A stretch of 64,000 nucleotides of DNA from Candidatus Aegiribacteria sp. MLS_C (GTDB lineage Bacteria > Fermentibacterota > Fermentibacteria > Fermentibacterales > JCC-6): contig LQBI01000003.1 of assembly GCA_002030045.1 (NCBI GenBank), forward strand, positions 34,225 to 98,224, read 5' to 3'. The translations under genes were made by a program, and so were the position numbers. Below the pieces are notes generated by a model, which made no database searches, was not told the origin of the DNA, and saw only the letters and a list, made by a program, of their open reading frames with translations. Positions 44,053 through 52,601 of the stretch are shown in pieces; positions within the stretch are counted from its first letter, which is position 1, and each line of letters begins with the position of its first letter.

Positions 44053-45758
44053 ATCCCTTCCAGCTGGGACGACAGCTGCTCCGCCAGGGTGTCCGCCCTG
44101 AAGGGAAGTCCGTCGTACCTCAGTATCTCCGCGTCCGGCGTGATCCCCGTGAGATCCCTCAGGAGCCGGCCGAACTGCCCGGTGGCGTTCCCTTCCACCG
44201 TTATCACCGCATCGGCTCCTTCCAGTATCTCCCCCACCTTCCGGGAGAGGGGATAGGGCTGGCACACGTGGAGCACGGCCAGGTCGTCCCTGCCGGTCAG
44301 GGCCGCCGCTTCCAGGCAGGCATTCCGGGTGGAGCCCCAGCTGACGACGATTATCGATCCTTCACCGCATAACTCCGGTTCCAGGACGTCCTCCGCGATG
44401 CCCTCCATCTTTCCCAGCCGCTTGTCCACCATTCGGACCCGCAGGTCCAGGTCCTCGGTGATGTGTCCCTCCTCGTCATGCTCGTCGCTGTCCAGGCATA
44501 CGAGGCCGGTGCCGCTCCCGGGCACGGCCATGGGAGAGGGAGGGCCCTCGTCGAGGGAGTACCTGCGGTAGTCCTCCCCGGCTTCCGCCAGGAACCTGGT
44601 CGTATCCACATCGTCAAGTGGAAGCTCCCTGACCTGGTAGAAGGTGTCCATGAGGTTCTGGTCCGTGAGCAGGAACACTGGCACCTGGTGCTTCTCCGCA
44701 AGCATGAAGGCCCTGGCGGTGAGGGCGAAGGCCTGTTCCAGCGTTCCCGGAGCCAGCACGATACGGGGGAATTCCCCGTGTCCCGCGTGCAGCACCAGCT
44801 CCAGGTCCTCCTGGCCGGTCCTGGTCGGGAGGCCTGTGGCGGGTCCGGGTCTCTGAGCCACATGGAAGACCATGGGTGTCTCCAGCATGCCGCAGAGGCT
44901 CACCCCCTCGGCCATGAGGGAGAGACCGCCCCCGGAGGTTGTCACCATCGCCCTTGCTCCCGTGTACCAGGCTCCCAGGCCCATATTGACAGCGGAGATC
45001 TCGTCCTCTGCCTGTTCGACCACTATTCCGAATCGCCTTGCATGCCGGGCAAGGAACACCAGCACCGCGGTGGAAGGGGACATCGGATAGGAGCAGATGA
45101 ATCTCACCCCGCCCGCCAGGGCGCCCATTCCGACCGCGTCCCCCCCGCTCATGAGCAGCATGCCGGCGGCTTCGCCGGGTTCGATCTCGAGACCGGCATC
45201 GAGATCGCCGCCCTTTTCGAAACCCGCTTTGAAGGCCTTCGTGTTGCCCTTCACATCCTCGCTGTCCGGATCGCCGAAGAAACCCTCCAGTACCGGCAGG
45301 CATTCCTCCAGGGGAAGACCCAGGACCCCGGCTGCCACTCCGGCGGCAACGGTGTTGGAGTAGACCTTTCTCCCGGCCTCTTCCGCCAGTCCCTCCAGGT
45401 CCACTGGAGCCTTCCTGGCCCTGATGCCGACCCGGTCTTCCAGGTCCCCGGGAGAGGCCACCACCAGGGTCTCCTCCGTTATCCTCCGCTCCATGTGACC
45501 TATGGCCGGGCCGTCCAGCGCCAGCAGCAGGTCCACCCTTTCCACGGGACAGTCCACGGCTTCCGCGGAGACCCTGAGGTCGGTGGAGTTGCTGCCGCCC
45601 CGCACCCGGGACATGTACTCCTTGGTGGAGAAGACGAAGCGCCCTGTCCTGCCCAGGAGCTTGCCGAGAAGCTTCTCCACGGTTTTGATGCCCTGTCCTG
45701 CGGCTCCGCTCACTACCAGGTTGACATCCGCTCTTCCGCCGTTTCCCATTTCTTTCAT
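44049..45758 (-). CDS. korA: 2-oxoacid:ferredoxin oxidoreductase, fused gamma-alpha subunit
   Basis: About 569 residues. The N-terminal gamma domain (about 10-190) shows VVSGAAGQGIKTVEKLLGKLL and SRVRGGSNSTDLRVS; the alpha domain (about 210-570) shows GGDAVGMGALAGGVRFICSYPMSPSTA, VEQAEDEISAVNMGLGA, TTSGGGLSLMAEGVSL and VVSWGSTRNACLEAA. This gamma-alpha fusion is common for KorA. Start uncertain: ATG 45758 preferred, with alternatives at 45749 and 45788. Forms one enzyme with KorB, its ATGA-coupled neighbour. Starts 36 bases after the P-type ATPase. Confidence 0.92.
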   Translation of the reverse strand: MKEMGNGGRADVNLVVSGAAGQGIKTVEKLLGKLLGRTGRFVFSTKEYMSRVRGGSNSTDLRVSAEAVDCPVERVDLLLALDGPAIGHMERRITEETLVVASPGDLEDRVGIRARKAPVDLEGLAEEAGRKVYSNTVAAGVAAGVLGLPLEECLPVLEGFFGDPDSEDVKGNTKAFKAGFEKGGDLDAGLEIEPGEAAGMLLMSGGDAVGMGALAGGVRFICSYPMSPSTAVLVFLARHARRFGIVVEQAEDEISAVNMGLGAWYTGARAMVTTSGGGLSLMAEGVSLCGMLETPMVFHVAQRPGPATGLPTRTGQEDLELVLHAGHGEFPRIVLAPGTLEQAFALTARAFMLAEKHQVPVFLLTDQNLMDTFYQVRELPLDDVDTTRFLAEAGEDYRRYSLDEGPPSPMAVPGSGTGLVCLDSDEHDEEGHITEDLDLRVRMVDKRLGKMEGIAEDVLEPELCGEGSIIVVSWGSTRNACLEAAALTGRDDLAVLHVCQPYPLSRKVGEILEGADAVITVEGNATGQFGRLLRDLTGITPDAEILRYDGLPFRADTLAEQLSSQLEGI

Positions 45759-45794
45759 CCCTTCATGTCCTCCCGTCGATAGGACCACCCCTGC

Positions 45795-47819
45795 TCATGA
45801 AATCTCACTCTTTCCCCCGTCGAACGAGACCAGCCTGGCGTTCACCGCCACGATCACTGTGCTCAGTGACATCACGAGGGCTCCCACCGCGGGAGGAAGG
45901 ACCACGCCCCACGAGTAGAGGACTCCGGCGGCAAGCGGTATTGCTATAACGTTGTAGCCTGTCGCCCATGCCAGGTTCTGCTTCATCTTCCTGCCGGTCT
46001 TCTCCGATAGTATCAGTACATCCAGGACTCCGGCCGGGTCGTTCTCCACCAGTATCACGTCGGCGGTCTCCGCCGCCACGTCCGTGCCTGCGCCTATTGC
46101 TATTCCGAGGTCTGCCACGGCCAGGGCGGGAGCGTCGTTGACCCCGTCTCCCACCATGGCCACCCTCGAGCCTTCGGACCGCAGTTCCCCTATCCTGTCC
46201 GACTTGGCGTCGGGCATCACCTCCGCGAACCAGTCGTCAATGCCCAGCTCCTCCGCCACGCTGCGAGCGGTCTCGCTGCTGTCGCCTGTTATCATGTAGA
46301 CCCTGATACCCCTGTCCCTGAGGCCGTCCACGGCGGAGCGGCTGCTCTCCCTCACGGTGTCGGCCAGCCCTATGAGACCCTTCACTTCCTCCCCGGAGAT
46401 GACGAAGACCACCGTCATGCCCTTCGAGGAAAGCTCCTCCGATGCTTCCTCAGACTTCCCGTGATCGCCGGCCGTCTCCTCCAGCAGCTTCCTGTTGCCT
46501 ACCTGGACCGTCTCCCCGGAGACCTCGGCCTTCGCACCTTTCCCCGGCACGGCCTGAAAACCACTGGAATCCGGAACGCCAATATCCCTATCCGCGGCTT
46601 CCTTCACGATGGCCCGGGCGATCGAATGCTCCGAATCCCTGTCCACCGCGGCGGCCAGGGCCAGCACCTCATCCTCGCCGCTGTTTCCGAGGGGTTTAAC
46701 GGAGACCACCCGAAACTCACCGGTGGTGAGGGTGCCGGTCTTGTCGAAGACTACCGTATCGATGCTCCTTGCACCCTCGAAGGAGGTGCGGTTCCGTATG
46801 AGAAGTCCGTTGCGGGCGGCGATGCCGGTTATGACCGATATCACCAGGGGTACCGCCAGTCCCAGGGCGTGGGGACAGGTTATCACCATCACGGTTACCA
46901 TCCGCTCCAGCGCGAACACGAACTCCCTGCCCAGGATCAGCCATGCGCCAAGGGTCAGCGAACCGGCGGCGATGGCTGTGATCGTCAGCCAGAAGGCGGC
47001 CCTGTCCGCCAGACCCTGGGCCCTGGACTTGCTCTCGCCCGCCTTCTTCACCATCTCCACCATCCCGGACAGGTAGGAGTCCTCTCCGCTCCCGCTCACC
47101 TCCACCGTCAGGGACCCGTTGCCGTTGACGGAGCCTCCTATCACCTGGTCTGATTCAGACACGGAGACAGGTTCCGATTCGCCGGTCACCATGGACAGGT
47201 CAACCTCGGACTCACCCTCAACGATCCTTCCGTCCGCCGGTATCCTCTCCCCGGGTTTCACCAGGAGCCTGTCCCCCCGGCTGACCCGGTCCAGCTCCAC
47301 GTCCTCCGTCGAACCGTCGTCCCTCAGCCTGTGGGCCCCGGAGGGCATCAGCTCCACCAGTTCCTCCAGCGCCCTGGAAGCCCCCATGACCGAACGCATC
47401 TCCATCCAGTGTCCCAGGAGCATCACGTCCACCAGGGTCACCAGCTCCCAGAAGAAGACCTTGCCCCTCACTCCCAGGGCCACCAGGGAGCTGTACACGA
47501 AGGCCACCGTAAGCGCCAGGGATATCAGGGTCATCATGCCAGGAAGGCCTTCCCTCAGCTCTCCGGCCCCTCCCCTCAGGAAGGGCCAGCCGCAGTAGCC
47601 GTATACGAACGAGGACAGGGCCAGCATGACTGCCGTGTCCCCGGTGAAGGACAGGGAATAGCCCAGGATGGTCTGTATCATCGGGGACAGGACCAGGACC
47701 GGGAGCGACAGCCCCAGGGCTATCCAGAAACGCCTCCTGAAGTCCCTCAGCATACTCCGGTGCTGCTGCCCGGAATCCTCAGTCCGCGTCCCGTCCGTCA
47801 GCGTCCCGTCCGTCCGCAT
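45795..47819 (-). CDS. copB: CopB-type copper-transporting P-type ATPase
   Basis: A 674-residue P1B-type ATPase. CPH metal motif in MVITCPHALGLAVPLV (the CopB subtype, usually Cu export), actuator VTGESEPV, phosphorylation DKTGTLTTGEF, ATP-hinge VGDGVNDAPALA. The HP locus reads SEHSIA, with Ser in place of the normal Pro after His. There is no N-terminal heavy-metal domain; the first 20 residues are a 5-residue repeat (RTDG, LTDG, TRTED) encoded by a 15-bp tandem repeat, so a start at ATG 47753 (MLRDFRRRFW) is also possible. Would pump copper out of the cytosol; in this cluster it may protect Fe-S enzymes. Confidence 0.92.
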   Translation of the reverse strand: MRTDGTLTDGTRTEDSGQQHRSMLRDFRRRFWIALGLSLPVLVLSPMIQTILGYSLSFTGDTAVMLALSSFVYGYCGWPFLRGGAGELREGLPGMMTLISLALTVAFVYSSLVALGVRGKVFFWELVTLVDVMLLGHWMEMRSVMGASRALEELVELMPSGAHRLRDDGSTEDVELDRVSRGDRLLVKPGERIPADGRIVEGESEVDLSMVTGESEPVSVSESDQVIGGSVNGNGSLTVEVSGSGEDSYLSGMVEMVKKAGESKSRAQGLADRAAFWLTITAIAAGSLTLGAWLILGREFVFALERMVTVMVITCPHALGLAVPLVISVITGIAARNGLLIRNRTSFEGARSIDTVVFDKTGTLTTGEFRVVSVKPLGNSGEDEVLALAAAVDRDSEHSIARAIVKEAADRDIGVPDSSGFQAVPGKGAKAEVSGETVQVGNRKLLEETAGDHGKSEEASEELSSKGMTVVFVISGEEVKGLIGLADTVRESSRSAVDGLRDRGIRVYMITGDSSETARSVAEELGIDDWFAEVMPDAKSDRIGELRSEGSRVAMVGDGVNDAPALAVADLGIAIGAGTDVAAETADVILVENDPAGVLDVLILSEKTGRKMKQNLAWATGYNVIAIPLAAGVLYSWGVVLPPAVGALVMSLSTVIVAVNARLVSFDGGKSEIS

Positions 47820-47845
47820 CCCGTCCGTCCCCTTCCCGTCCTCCG
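47786..47845. repeat. 15-bp tandem repeat at the ATPase 5' end
   Basis: Four imperfect copies of GCGTCCCGTCCGTCC start at 47786, 47801, 47816 and 47831. The unit length is five codons, so within the ATPase reading frame it codes for a T-x-T-D-G pentapeptide repeat; part lies upstream of the assumed start. Confidence 0.75.
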
Positions 47846-47885
47846 GGCTCCCGGTTTCCTTCCGCCCCTTCGGCCGCCTCCTCGG

Positions 47886-48842
47886 TCACCGTGTGACTTC
47901 CGCCTTGTACCTGGGCGAGAGCAGTCCCGCGATTATCATGTCGGTGGCCTCGTCCTCGGTGAGGCCGCGGGCCATCAGCGTTTCCAGCTGTTTGGAGTCC
48001 ACGCTCCCCAGGGCGGCCTCGTGCGTCACGTGGGCCAGTGGATGGGTAACCTCGATCACCGGCACCGCCCTCGCAGTGGCGCCGTCGCGGACGATCTCCC
48101 TGCAGTCCACGTGGCCTCGGGCGTACGCGGCCTCGGCCCTGATGGTGTTCCTTATGTCGGCCCATGCCGAGTCCCTGACGGCTATGTTGGTCGTGAGGAC
48201 TCCCCTGGAGTGCTCTCCGGAGAGGGTGGCCTTCTCGTGTATCCTTATTCTGTCGTCTCCGCTGCCGCTGATACGGGCGTTCATCTCGAGAACGCTACTT
48301 GCCGCGCAGACTGCTTCGTACACGATGTCCAGCTCCCCCGCCCTTCCCCTCAGCATTTCGAAGTCGGCCATGAAGGATGCCCCCTCGCCCAGATCCACGA
48401 AGCTCCTGGGCACGACCTTAACTCCCCCTCCGGGACTGTGGACGTGCCTCTCGAGGTAGCTGTACTCGGACCCGGGTCCGAGCCTTACCACCGCCTGCAT
48501 CTCGTGAAGCACATCCACGGCGTTGGGGAAGGTGCAGCTGGAGACGACAGCGGCGGCTGCATCCTCGCCCACTTCCACGTCCATCTCTATTCTCTGGACG
48601 CCTTTCTCGGGTATGAGACCGAAACACATGTTGACGGGTTTCTCTATCCTGGCTCCGTGCTCTATCCTGACCATGGCCCTTACGCCGTCTTCGCGCTCCT
48701 CGGCCTCCACGACGAGTCCCGGCACCAGGTGGAGCCCCAGGACGGTGTTCCCGTGAATCTCTATGTGGGCCACGCCGGGAGATGTGATGCATCCCTCCCC
48801 GAGACTCTCGTACATCTTCCTCACCAGTTCGCTGTCACCCAT
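47886..48842 (-). CDS. SufB/SufD-like Fe-S scaffold, short form (SmsB-like)
   Basis: A 318-residue SufBD core protein. The beta-helix scaffold part (about 60-250) leads to VDCREIVRDGATARAVPVIEVTHPLAHVTHEAALGSVDSKQLETLMARGLTEDEATDMII, the conserved C-terminal signature with Cys and the HE pair implicated in cluster assembly. It is much shorter than SufB (about 480) and stands alone with one SufC-like ATPase, which is the arrangement of the SUF-like minimal system (SMS). It begins two bases after the ATPase stop. No cysteine desulfurase or SufE/SufU is near. Confidence 0.88.
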   Translation of the reverse strand: MGDSELVRKMYESLGEGCITSPGVAHIEIHGNTVLGLHLVPGLVVEAEEREDGVRAMVRIEHGARIEKPVNMCFGLIPEKGVQRIEMDVEVGEDAAAAVVSSCTFPNAVDVLHEMQAVVRLGPGSEYSYLERHVHSPGGGVKVVPRSFVDLGEGASFMADFEMLRGRAGELDIVYEAVCAASSVLEMNARISGSGDDRIRIHEKATLSGEHSRGVLTTNIAVRDSAWADIRNTIRAEAAYARGHVDCREIVRDGATARAVPVIEVTHPLAHVTHEAALGSVDSKQLETLMARGLTEDEATDMIIAGLLSPRYKAEVTR

Positions 48843-48843
48843 G

Positions 48844-49578
48844 TCAGCACCCCTCTTCCGGACGGTTCTTGTGGTCGCAGGGTATGCAGCGGCCGGCGTA
48901 GAACTCCGTTATCTTCTCCACTCCGCCCTTGTCCTGTATGCTCCCGCAGCAGAGCAGGAAGGCGTGGTCGGCCTGCTCCAGGACCGTCATGCTGTGGGTG
49001 ATGAGGAGGACTGTGGAGCCCATCCCCCTCAGCACGGATATCGCGTCGAAGATCCGCTTCAGGGCCTCCACGTCTATTCCCGAATCGGGCTCGTCCATCA
49101 TGACCAGCCTGGGCGCCTGCGCAAGGATGGACGCCAGCTCGATCCTCTTCCTCTCTCCTCCGGACAGGGTTCCGTCAACCGCCCGGTCCAGGTACTTCTC
49201 AGGGTCCAGGTCCACCTTCATCAGGCAGTCTGCGGCCTTCTCCGCGGACTTGTCCTCCGAACCGCTGAGGATGAAGTCCTCCACTCCCAGTCCCCGGAAA
49301 CGGGCCGGCTCCTGCCATGCCATGCCGATCCCGAGCCTGGCCCGCTGATCGACGCTCAGCCCGTAGAGGTCATTCCCCAGGAACTTCACGGTGCCGGTGT
49401 ACTCCCTGTAGCCAGAGAGACCCATGACCGTGTTGGCCAGGGTGGACTTCCCGGCCCCGTTCGGACCGACCACAGCGTGGACGTGGCCCTCCCAGAGGTC
49501 CAGTGAGAGACAGTCCAGGATCCTCCTGCCGCCCAGCTCCAGTGTCAGGTCATCTATCTCCAGTATGCTCCTGTCCAT
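48844..49578 (-). CDS. SufC-like Fe-S assembly ATPase (SmsC-like)
   Basis: About 244 residues from ATG 49578 (GAGGTG eight bases upstream), which drops 21 leader residues. ABC ATPase of the SufC class: Walker A GPNGAGKSTLANTVMG, Q-loop AWQEP, signature LSGGERKRIELASIL, Walker B VMMDEPDSGID, H-loop ITHS. A 14-residue C-terminal extension, CIPCDHKNRPEEGC, with three Cys and one His, is not typical of SufC and could bind metal. Works with the adjacent SufB-like protein to build Fe-S clusters in the cytosol. Confidence 0.9.
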   Translation of the reverse strand: MDRSILEIDDLTLELGGRRILDCLSLDLWEGHVHAVVGPNGAGKSTLANTVMGLSGYREYTGTVKFLGNDLYGLSVDQRARLGIGMAWQEPARFRGLGVEDFILSGSEDKSAEKAADCLMKVDLDPEKYLDRAVDGTLSGGERKRIELASILAQAPRLVMMDEPDSGIDVEALKRIFDAISVLRGMGSTVLLITHSMTVLEQADHAFLLCCGSIQDKGGVEKITEFYAGRCIPCDHKNRPEEGC

Positions 49579-49637
49579 GGCGTCAGCACCTCGTCCCTTC
49601 GATGATCTTCCCTTCCGGTCCCTCGAATCCGGCGGCA

Positions 49638-50621
49638 TCACGAAGCCTCCATCTCCACCAGGGAGAACCAGTCCCGGCAGTCGCTGAACATGCGCATGAT
49701 CCTCATCCCCCCTCCCTCCGCGAGATCCTCCAGCATCCCGGTGGTGTACTTGTAGGAGTTCTCGGTATGTATCCTCTCGCCCCTGCGTATCCTCAGCGGT
49801 TCCTCGAGATGCGGGATTTCGATCCGAATGTCGCTGCGTGCCACCGGGTGCATCTCCATCCGGCTCTCATCATCGTTGAAGAAGGACAGGTGGTCGAAAC
49901 ACTTCGACGGTATGTCTGCGGAGAGTATCCCGCCCGTCACGTTCAGGATGTTCCGGTTGAAGCAGGCGGTTACACCTTCGATGTCGTCGTATGCGTCTTC
50001 CATCAACGAACGCTCCTTGAGCATGTCGACGCCCATGATGAAGCTGTCCCCTTCCTCCATCTGATCCGCAATGCCTTTAAGCAGTGATTTCGCTTCATCG
50101 GGTTCGAAGTTTCCCACCGTGCCGCTGAAGAGCAGGAAAAGCCTTCTCCTTCCCTCGGGGACTTCGTCCAGCTGACGGCAGAAATCCGCGACTATCCCCC
50201 TTATCCTCAGCCCCGGGAATCTCGTCAGTAGTTCCAGGGCTGAAGTCTCCATCGCCGACCTGCTCACGTCCACGGGAATGTACCTGGTTTCTGCCAGGGA
50301 ACCCTCCGGAATGGACTCCAGTACCATGGATATCTTGGAGCAGTCACCGCTTCCCAGTTCAACGAGCTCCCTGAAGTCCATCCCGGGGATGATCCCCGGC
50401 AGTACGTTCCGCAGTATGGCTTTCTCCGTCCTTGCCGGATAGTACTCCTCGAGACGGGTTATCTCCCGGAAGAGCCGGGATCCCCTGCGGTCATAGAAGT
50501 ATCTGGACGGCAGGCTCATGGGCCTGTTCTCAAGCCCCCTGACCAGTTCCGCCCTCTTCTCGGAGGGGTCCATGCGGCCGTAGCTGTCGCGGATGCTGAC
50601 ATCCGGTCCGTTCTCCATCAC
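49638..50621 (-). CDS. eanA: Histidine N-alpha-methyltransferase (EanA/EgtD family)
   Basis: A 327-residue SAM-dependent methyltransferase of the EgtD family, which trimethylates histidine to hercynine. Motifs: PSRYFYDRRGSRLFREITRLEEYYPARTE at the histidine site, ELGSGDCSKI for SAM, the LFLLFSGTVGNF motif, and the C-terminal IHTENSYKYT. EgtB and EgtC, the aerobic partners, are absent. Instead its ATG overlaps the stop of an EanB-like rhodanese gene, so it should be EanA of the oxygen-independent ergothioneine pathway. It lies 59 bases before the Suf-like ATPase. Confidence 0.9.
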   Translation of the reverse strand: MMENGPDVSIRDSYGRMDPSEKRAELVRGLENRPMSLPSRYFYDRRGSRLFREITRLEEYYPARTEKAILRNVLPGIIPGMDFRELVELGSGDCSKISMVLESIPEGSLAETRYIPVDVSRSAMETSALELLTRFPGLRIRGIVADFCRQLDEVPEGRRRLFLLFSGTVGNFEPDEAKSLLKGIADQMEEGDSFIMGVDMLKERSLMEDAYDDIEGVTACFNRNILNVTGGILSADIPSKCFDHLSFFNDDESRMEMHPVARSDIRIEIPHLEEPLRIRRGERIHTENSYKYTTGMLEDLAEGGGMRIMRMFSDCRDWFSLVEMEAS

Positions 50622-51940
50622 CTTCCCACCTCACCCGGGATTCCCGATTCCACCGGGTTTTCCGGATCGCTGCTCCACTCCATCCATCCTCCGTCGAAGA
50701 CCGCTATGCGGTCCCAGCCCAGGAAGTGTGTGCAGAAGAAGGCTTCGCTGGCCCTCCAGCCGGTCCCGCAGTAGAAAGCGGTCCTCCTCTCCGGGGAAAG
50801 TCCCGCATCAAGCCAGTTCCTCTCTATCTCGCCGTATTCGCGCATGGTGTGGTCCGGGTTCCTGAAGTTCTCCATGTGGTAGGCGTCGCTGCCGCAGTCT
50901 CCGAAAACGGCTCCGGGTATCCTCCCGGCCCGGTCTATGTAGCCGTATCCGCTGACCTCTCCAGTGAACTCCTTCCAGCTCCTCACGCTCACCAGGTCGG
51001 CGTCGTCCGCGGCCAGCATCTCCCTGGCCCCGGGGACATCGATCATTATTCCCGGCCTGCCGGGCACCTCGATCCCGAAATCATCCGCCGGGGCGGGAAG
51101 CTCCCTCGAACTCTCAAGGCCGAATCCCAGGTCCTCCCACGACATAAGGCCTCCGTCGAGGATCCTCACGTCTCGCACTCCGGCAAACATCATTATCACT
51201 GCGCATCTCATCGCCGCGATCTGACCGGCACTGCTCCCGGGGAAAGGATCCCCGTCGTCGTGGTCCCGGTGCCTCCCGTAGAGAATGACGGCGGTGTCTG
51301 CCGTTATCCCCATCTCGAGGAGGGATTCCTCCAGTTCTCCGGGGGTCCTCCTGTTCCACATCCCGGGTTCCTCCATGCTGAGGGTGTCGAGAGGGATGGC
51401 TCCCAGTATGTGGCCTTCGCTGTAATCACCCGGATTCCTGTAGTGGGCGTGGCATACCACGAAGGAACCCTGCGGCGCTGCCTCCGGTGTTCCACCGTCG
51501 ATCAGTTCATCCAGCCATTCCGGATTCACGAGAAGTGAGTGCCTTTCCAGTCTTTCGAGGGGAAGGCCGCCGTCATTCACCCATTCATCCGCAAAGGACC
51601 CGTAGAACCTTACATCTTCGAAGCCCCGCTCATGAAGGGCCTTCGCAACCTCTGCGGCCTCTTCGGCCGTCCGCCCGTAGACCGTCGTGGGAATGCCGGG
51701 TTCCAGCCCTCTCTCGGAGACGGCAGGATCCATGCAGTGCTTCTCCAGCCATGCGAAGGGAAGACTGCGGGCTCCGGGAATGTGCCCTCCCCTGGGCTCC
51801 CCCTTCATCCTCCATCCGTTGTACGCATGGACGGGTCTTGCATCGACAAGATTGTACCGTCCACCGATCATCCTCCAGAGTTCACCAGTAACCGTCTCCC
51901 TCATTCTCCGGTCATCCTTCGCTGTTCCTTTCCCTGTCAT
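50618..51940 (-). CDS. eanB: Hercynine sulfurtransferase EanB, anaerobic ergothioneine synthesis
   Basis: A 440-residue protein with three rhodanese-like domains. It carries the motifs I associate with EanB of Chlorobium: AYNGWRMKGEPRGGHIPGA, FVVCHAHYRNPGDYSEGHI, MWNRRTPGELEES, GCGSDAYHMEN-like GDCGSDAYHMEN and AFYCGTGWRASEA, whose Cys (391 here; Cys412 in the Chlorobium enzyme) carries the persulfide. EanB places sulfur on the imidazole C2 of hercynine, using polysulfide and no oxygen. A start at ATG 51904 (MRETVTG) would be 12 residues shorter. Overlaps eanA by four bases. First gene of the long minus-strand cluster. Confidence 0.92.
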   Translation of the reverse strand: MTGKGTAKDDRRMRETVTGELWRMIGGRYNLVDARPVHAYNGWRMKGEPRGGHIPGARSLPFAWLEKHCMDPAVSERGLEPGIPTTVYGRTAEEAAEVAKALHERGFEDVRFYGSFADEWVNDGGLPLERLERHSLLVNPEWLDELIDGGTPEAAPQGSFVVCHAHYRNPGDYSEGHILGAIPLDTLSMEEPGMWNRRTPGELEESLLEMGITADTAVILYGRHRDHDDGDPFPGSSAGQIAAMRCAVIMMFAGVRDVRILDGGLMSWEDLGFGLESSRELPAPADDFGIEVPGRPGIMIDVPGAREMLAADDADLVSVRSWKEFTGEVSGYGYIDRAGRIPGAVFGDCGSDAYHMENFRNPDHTMREYGEIERNWLDAGLSPERRTAFYCGTGWRASEAFFCTHFLGWDRIAVFDGGWMEWSSDPENPVESGIPGEVGR

Positions 51941-52211
51941 GATAGTCGGAAATACGTCCCGAGGGCAGCCGCGGAGCGCTTTCTTTAATTTCCCTCATAT
52001 CAGGACCGGTGCTTCCTGTCAAGGATGGTCCTGCAGGCAGGAGACAAGGAGGTCATTATTTATGTGTATGATAAATATGTTCTTAACTTTACATAATCCT
52101 CCGGGCTATCCGTTGTTGTGAGCAGCGCTTCTACGGGGGCGGCATCCCGGATACACGGATCGTACTGACAATGCAGATGATTGAACAGAATCAAATTCGA
52201 TTGCTGGGGGG

Positions 52212-52242
52212 TTGATAGGGTAATACAAATTGAATATATAAT
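52212..52242 (+). promoter_or_regulatory. AT-rich promoter region before the S2P/UspA genes
   Basis: TTGATA (52212-52217) followed at 17 bases by TATATA, or at 19 bases by TATAAT (52237-52242). It sits inside the strikingly AT-rich stretch 52160-52310, in an otherwise GC-rich window; the whole 52000-52337 gap has no gene. Confidence 0.55.
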
Positions 52243-52337
52243 AAGTATAGAGTTTTATAAATAGTTTACATAATTTAATATTTAGTAACAAATCAAACCT
52301 CTATCTCTCAGTAAAGAACCGGAAGGAGGCAGCAAGG

Positions 52338-52601
52338 ATGGAATCGCATGCAGGAGATGAAGCCAGCCTGAATCACATGGGACCGACGAAACTCGACAGT
52401 CTCCGCAACGCGGAGAACAGGCTGATAAGCCTCCGCTCGGAGATAAGGGACCTGGACCGTCGTATCAGGGAGTTCGCCGACGGGATGGGCGTCCGTTCCA
52501 GGTCAGGCGGCGAGGTCCGCGCCCGTCCGCCCCAGAGCGTTGCCAGGATAGATGCCCCGGTGATGGGTACCGCAGCGGAAGCAGGGACAAATGAAGAATG
52601 A
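52338..52601 (+). CDS. Small coiled-coil protein of unknown function
   Basis: An 87-residue protein with a GGAAGGAGG ribosome site nine bases before its ATG. Residues 18-50 (KLDSLRNAENRLISLRSEIRDLDRRI) form a heptad-rich coiled coil; the rest is polar and rich in Ala, Arg and Pro. It overlaps the site-2 protease gene by eleven bases, so it is translated with it and may be an accessory or substrate. I recognise no family. Confidence 0.7.
   Translation: MESHAGDEASLNHMGPTKLDSLRNAENRLISLRSEIRDLDRRIREFADGMGVRSRSGGEVRARPPQSVARIDAPVMGTAAEAGTNEE

Noticed and set aside
47331..49001. Plus-strand open frame of 556 codons
   Set aside because: Antisense to the P-type ATPase and SufB-like gene, both with catalytic motifs; the Pro/Gly/His-rich product is an artefact.
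49638..50621. EgtD of the aerobic ergothioneine pathway
   Set aside because: EgtB and EgtC are absent and the partner gene is an EanB-type sulfurtransferase, so the anaerobic EanA role fits better.
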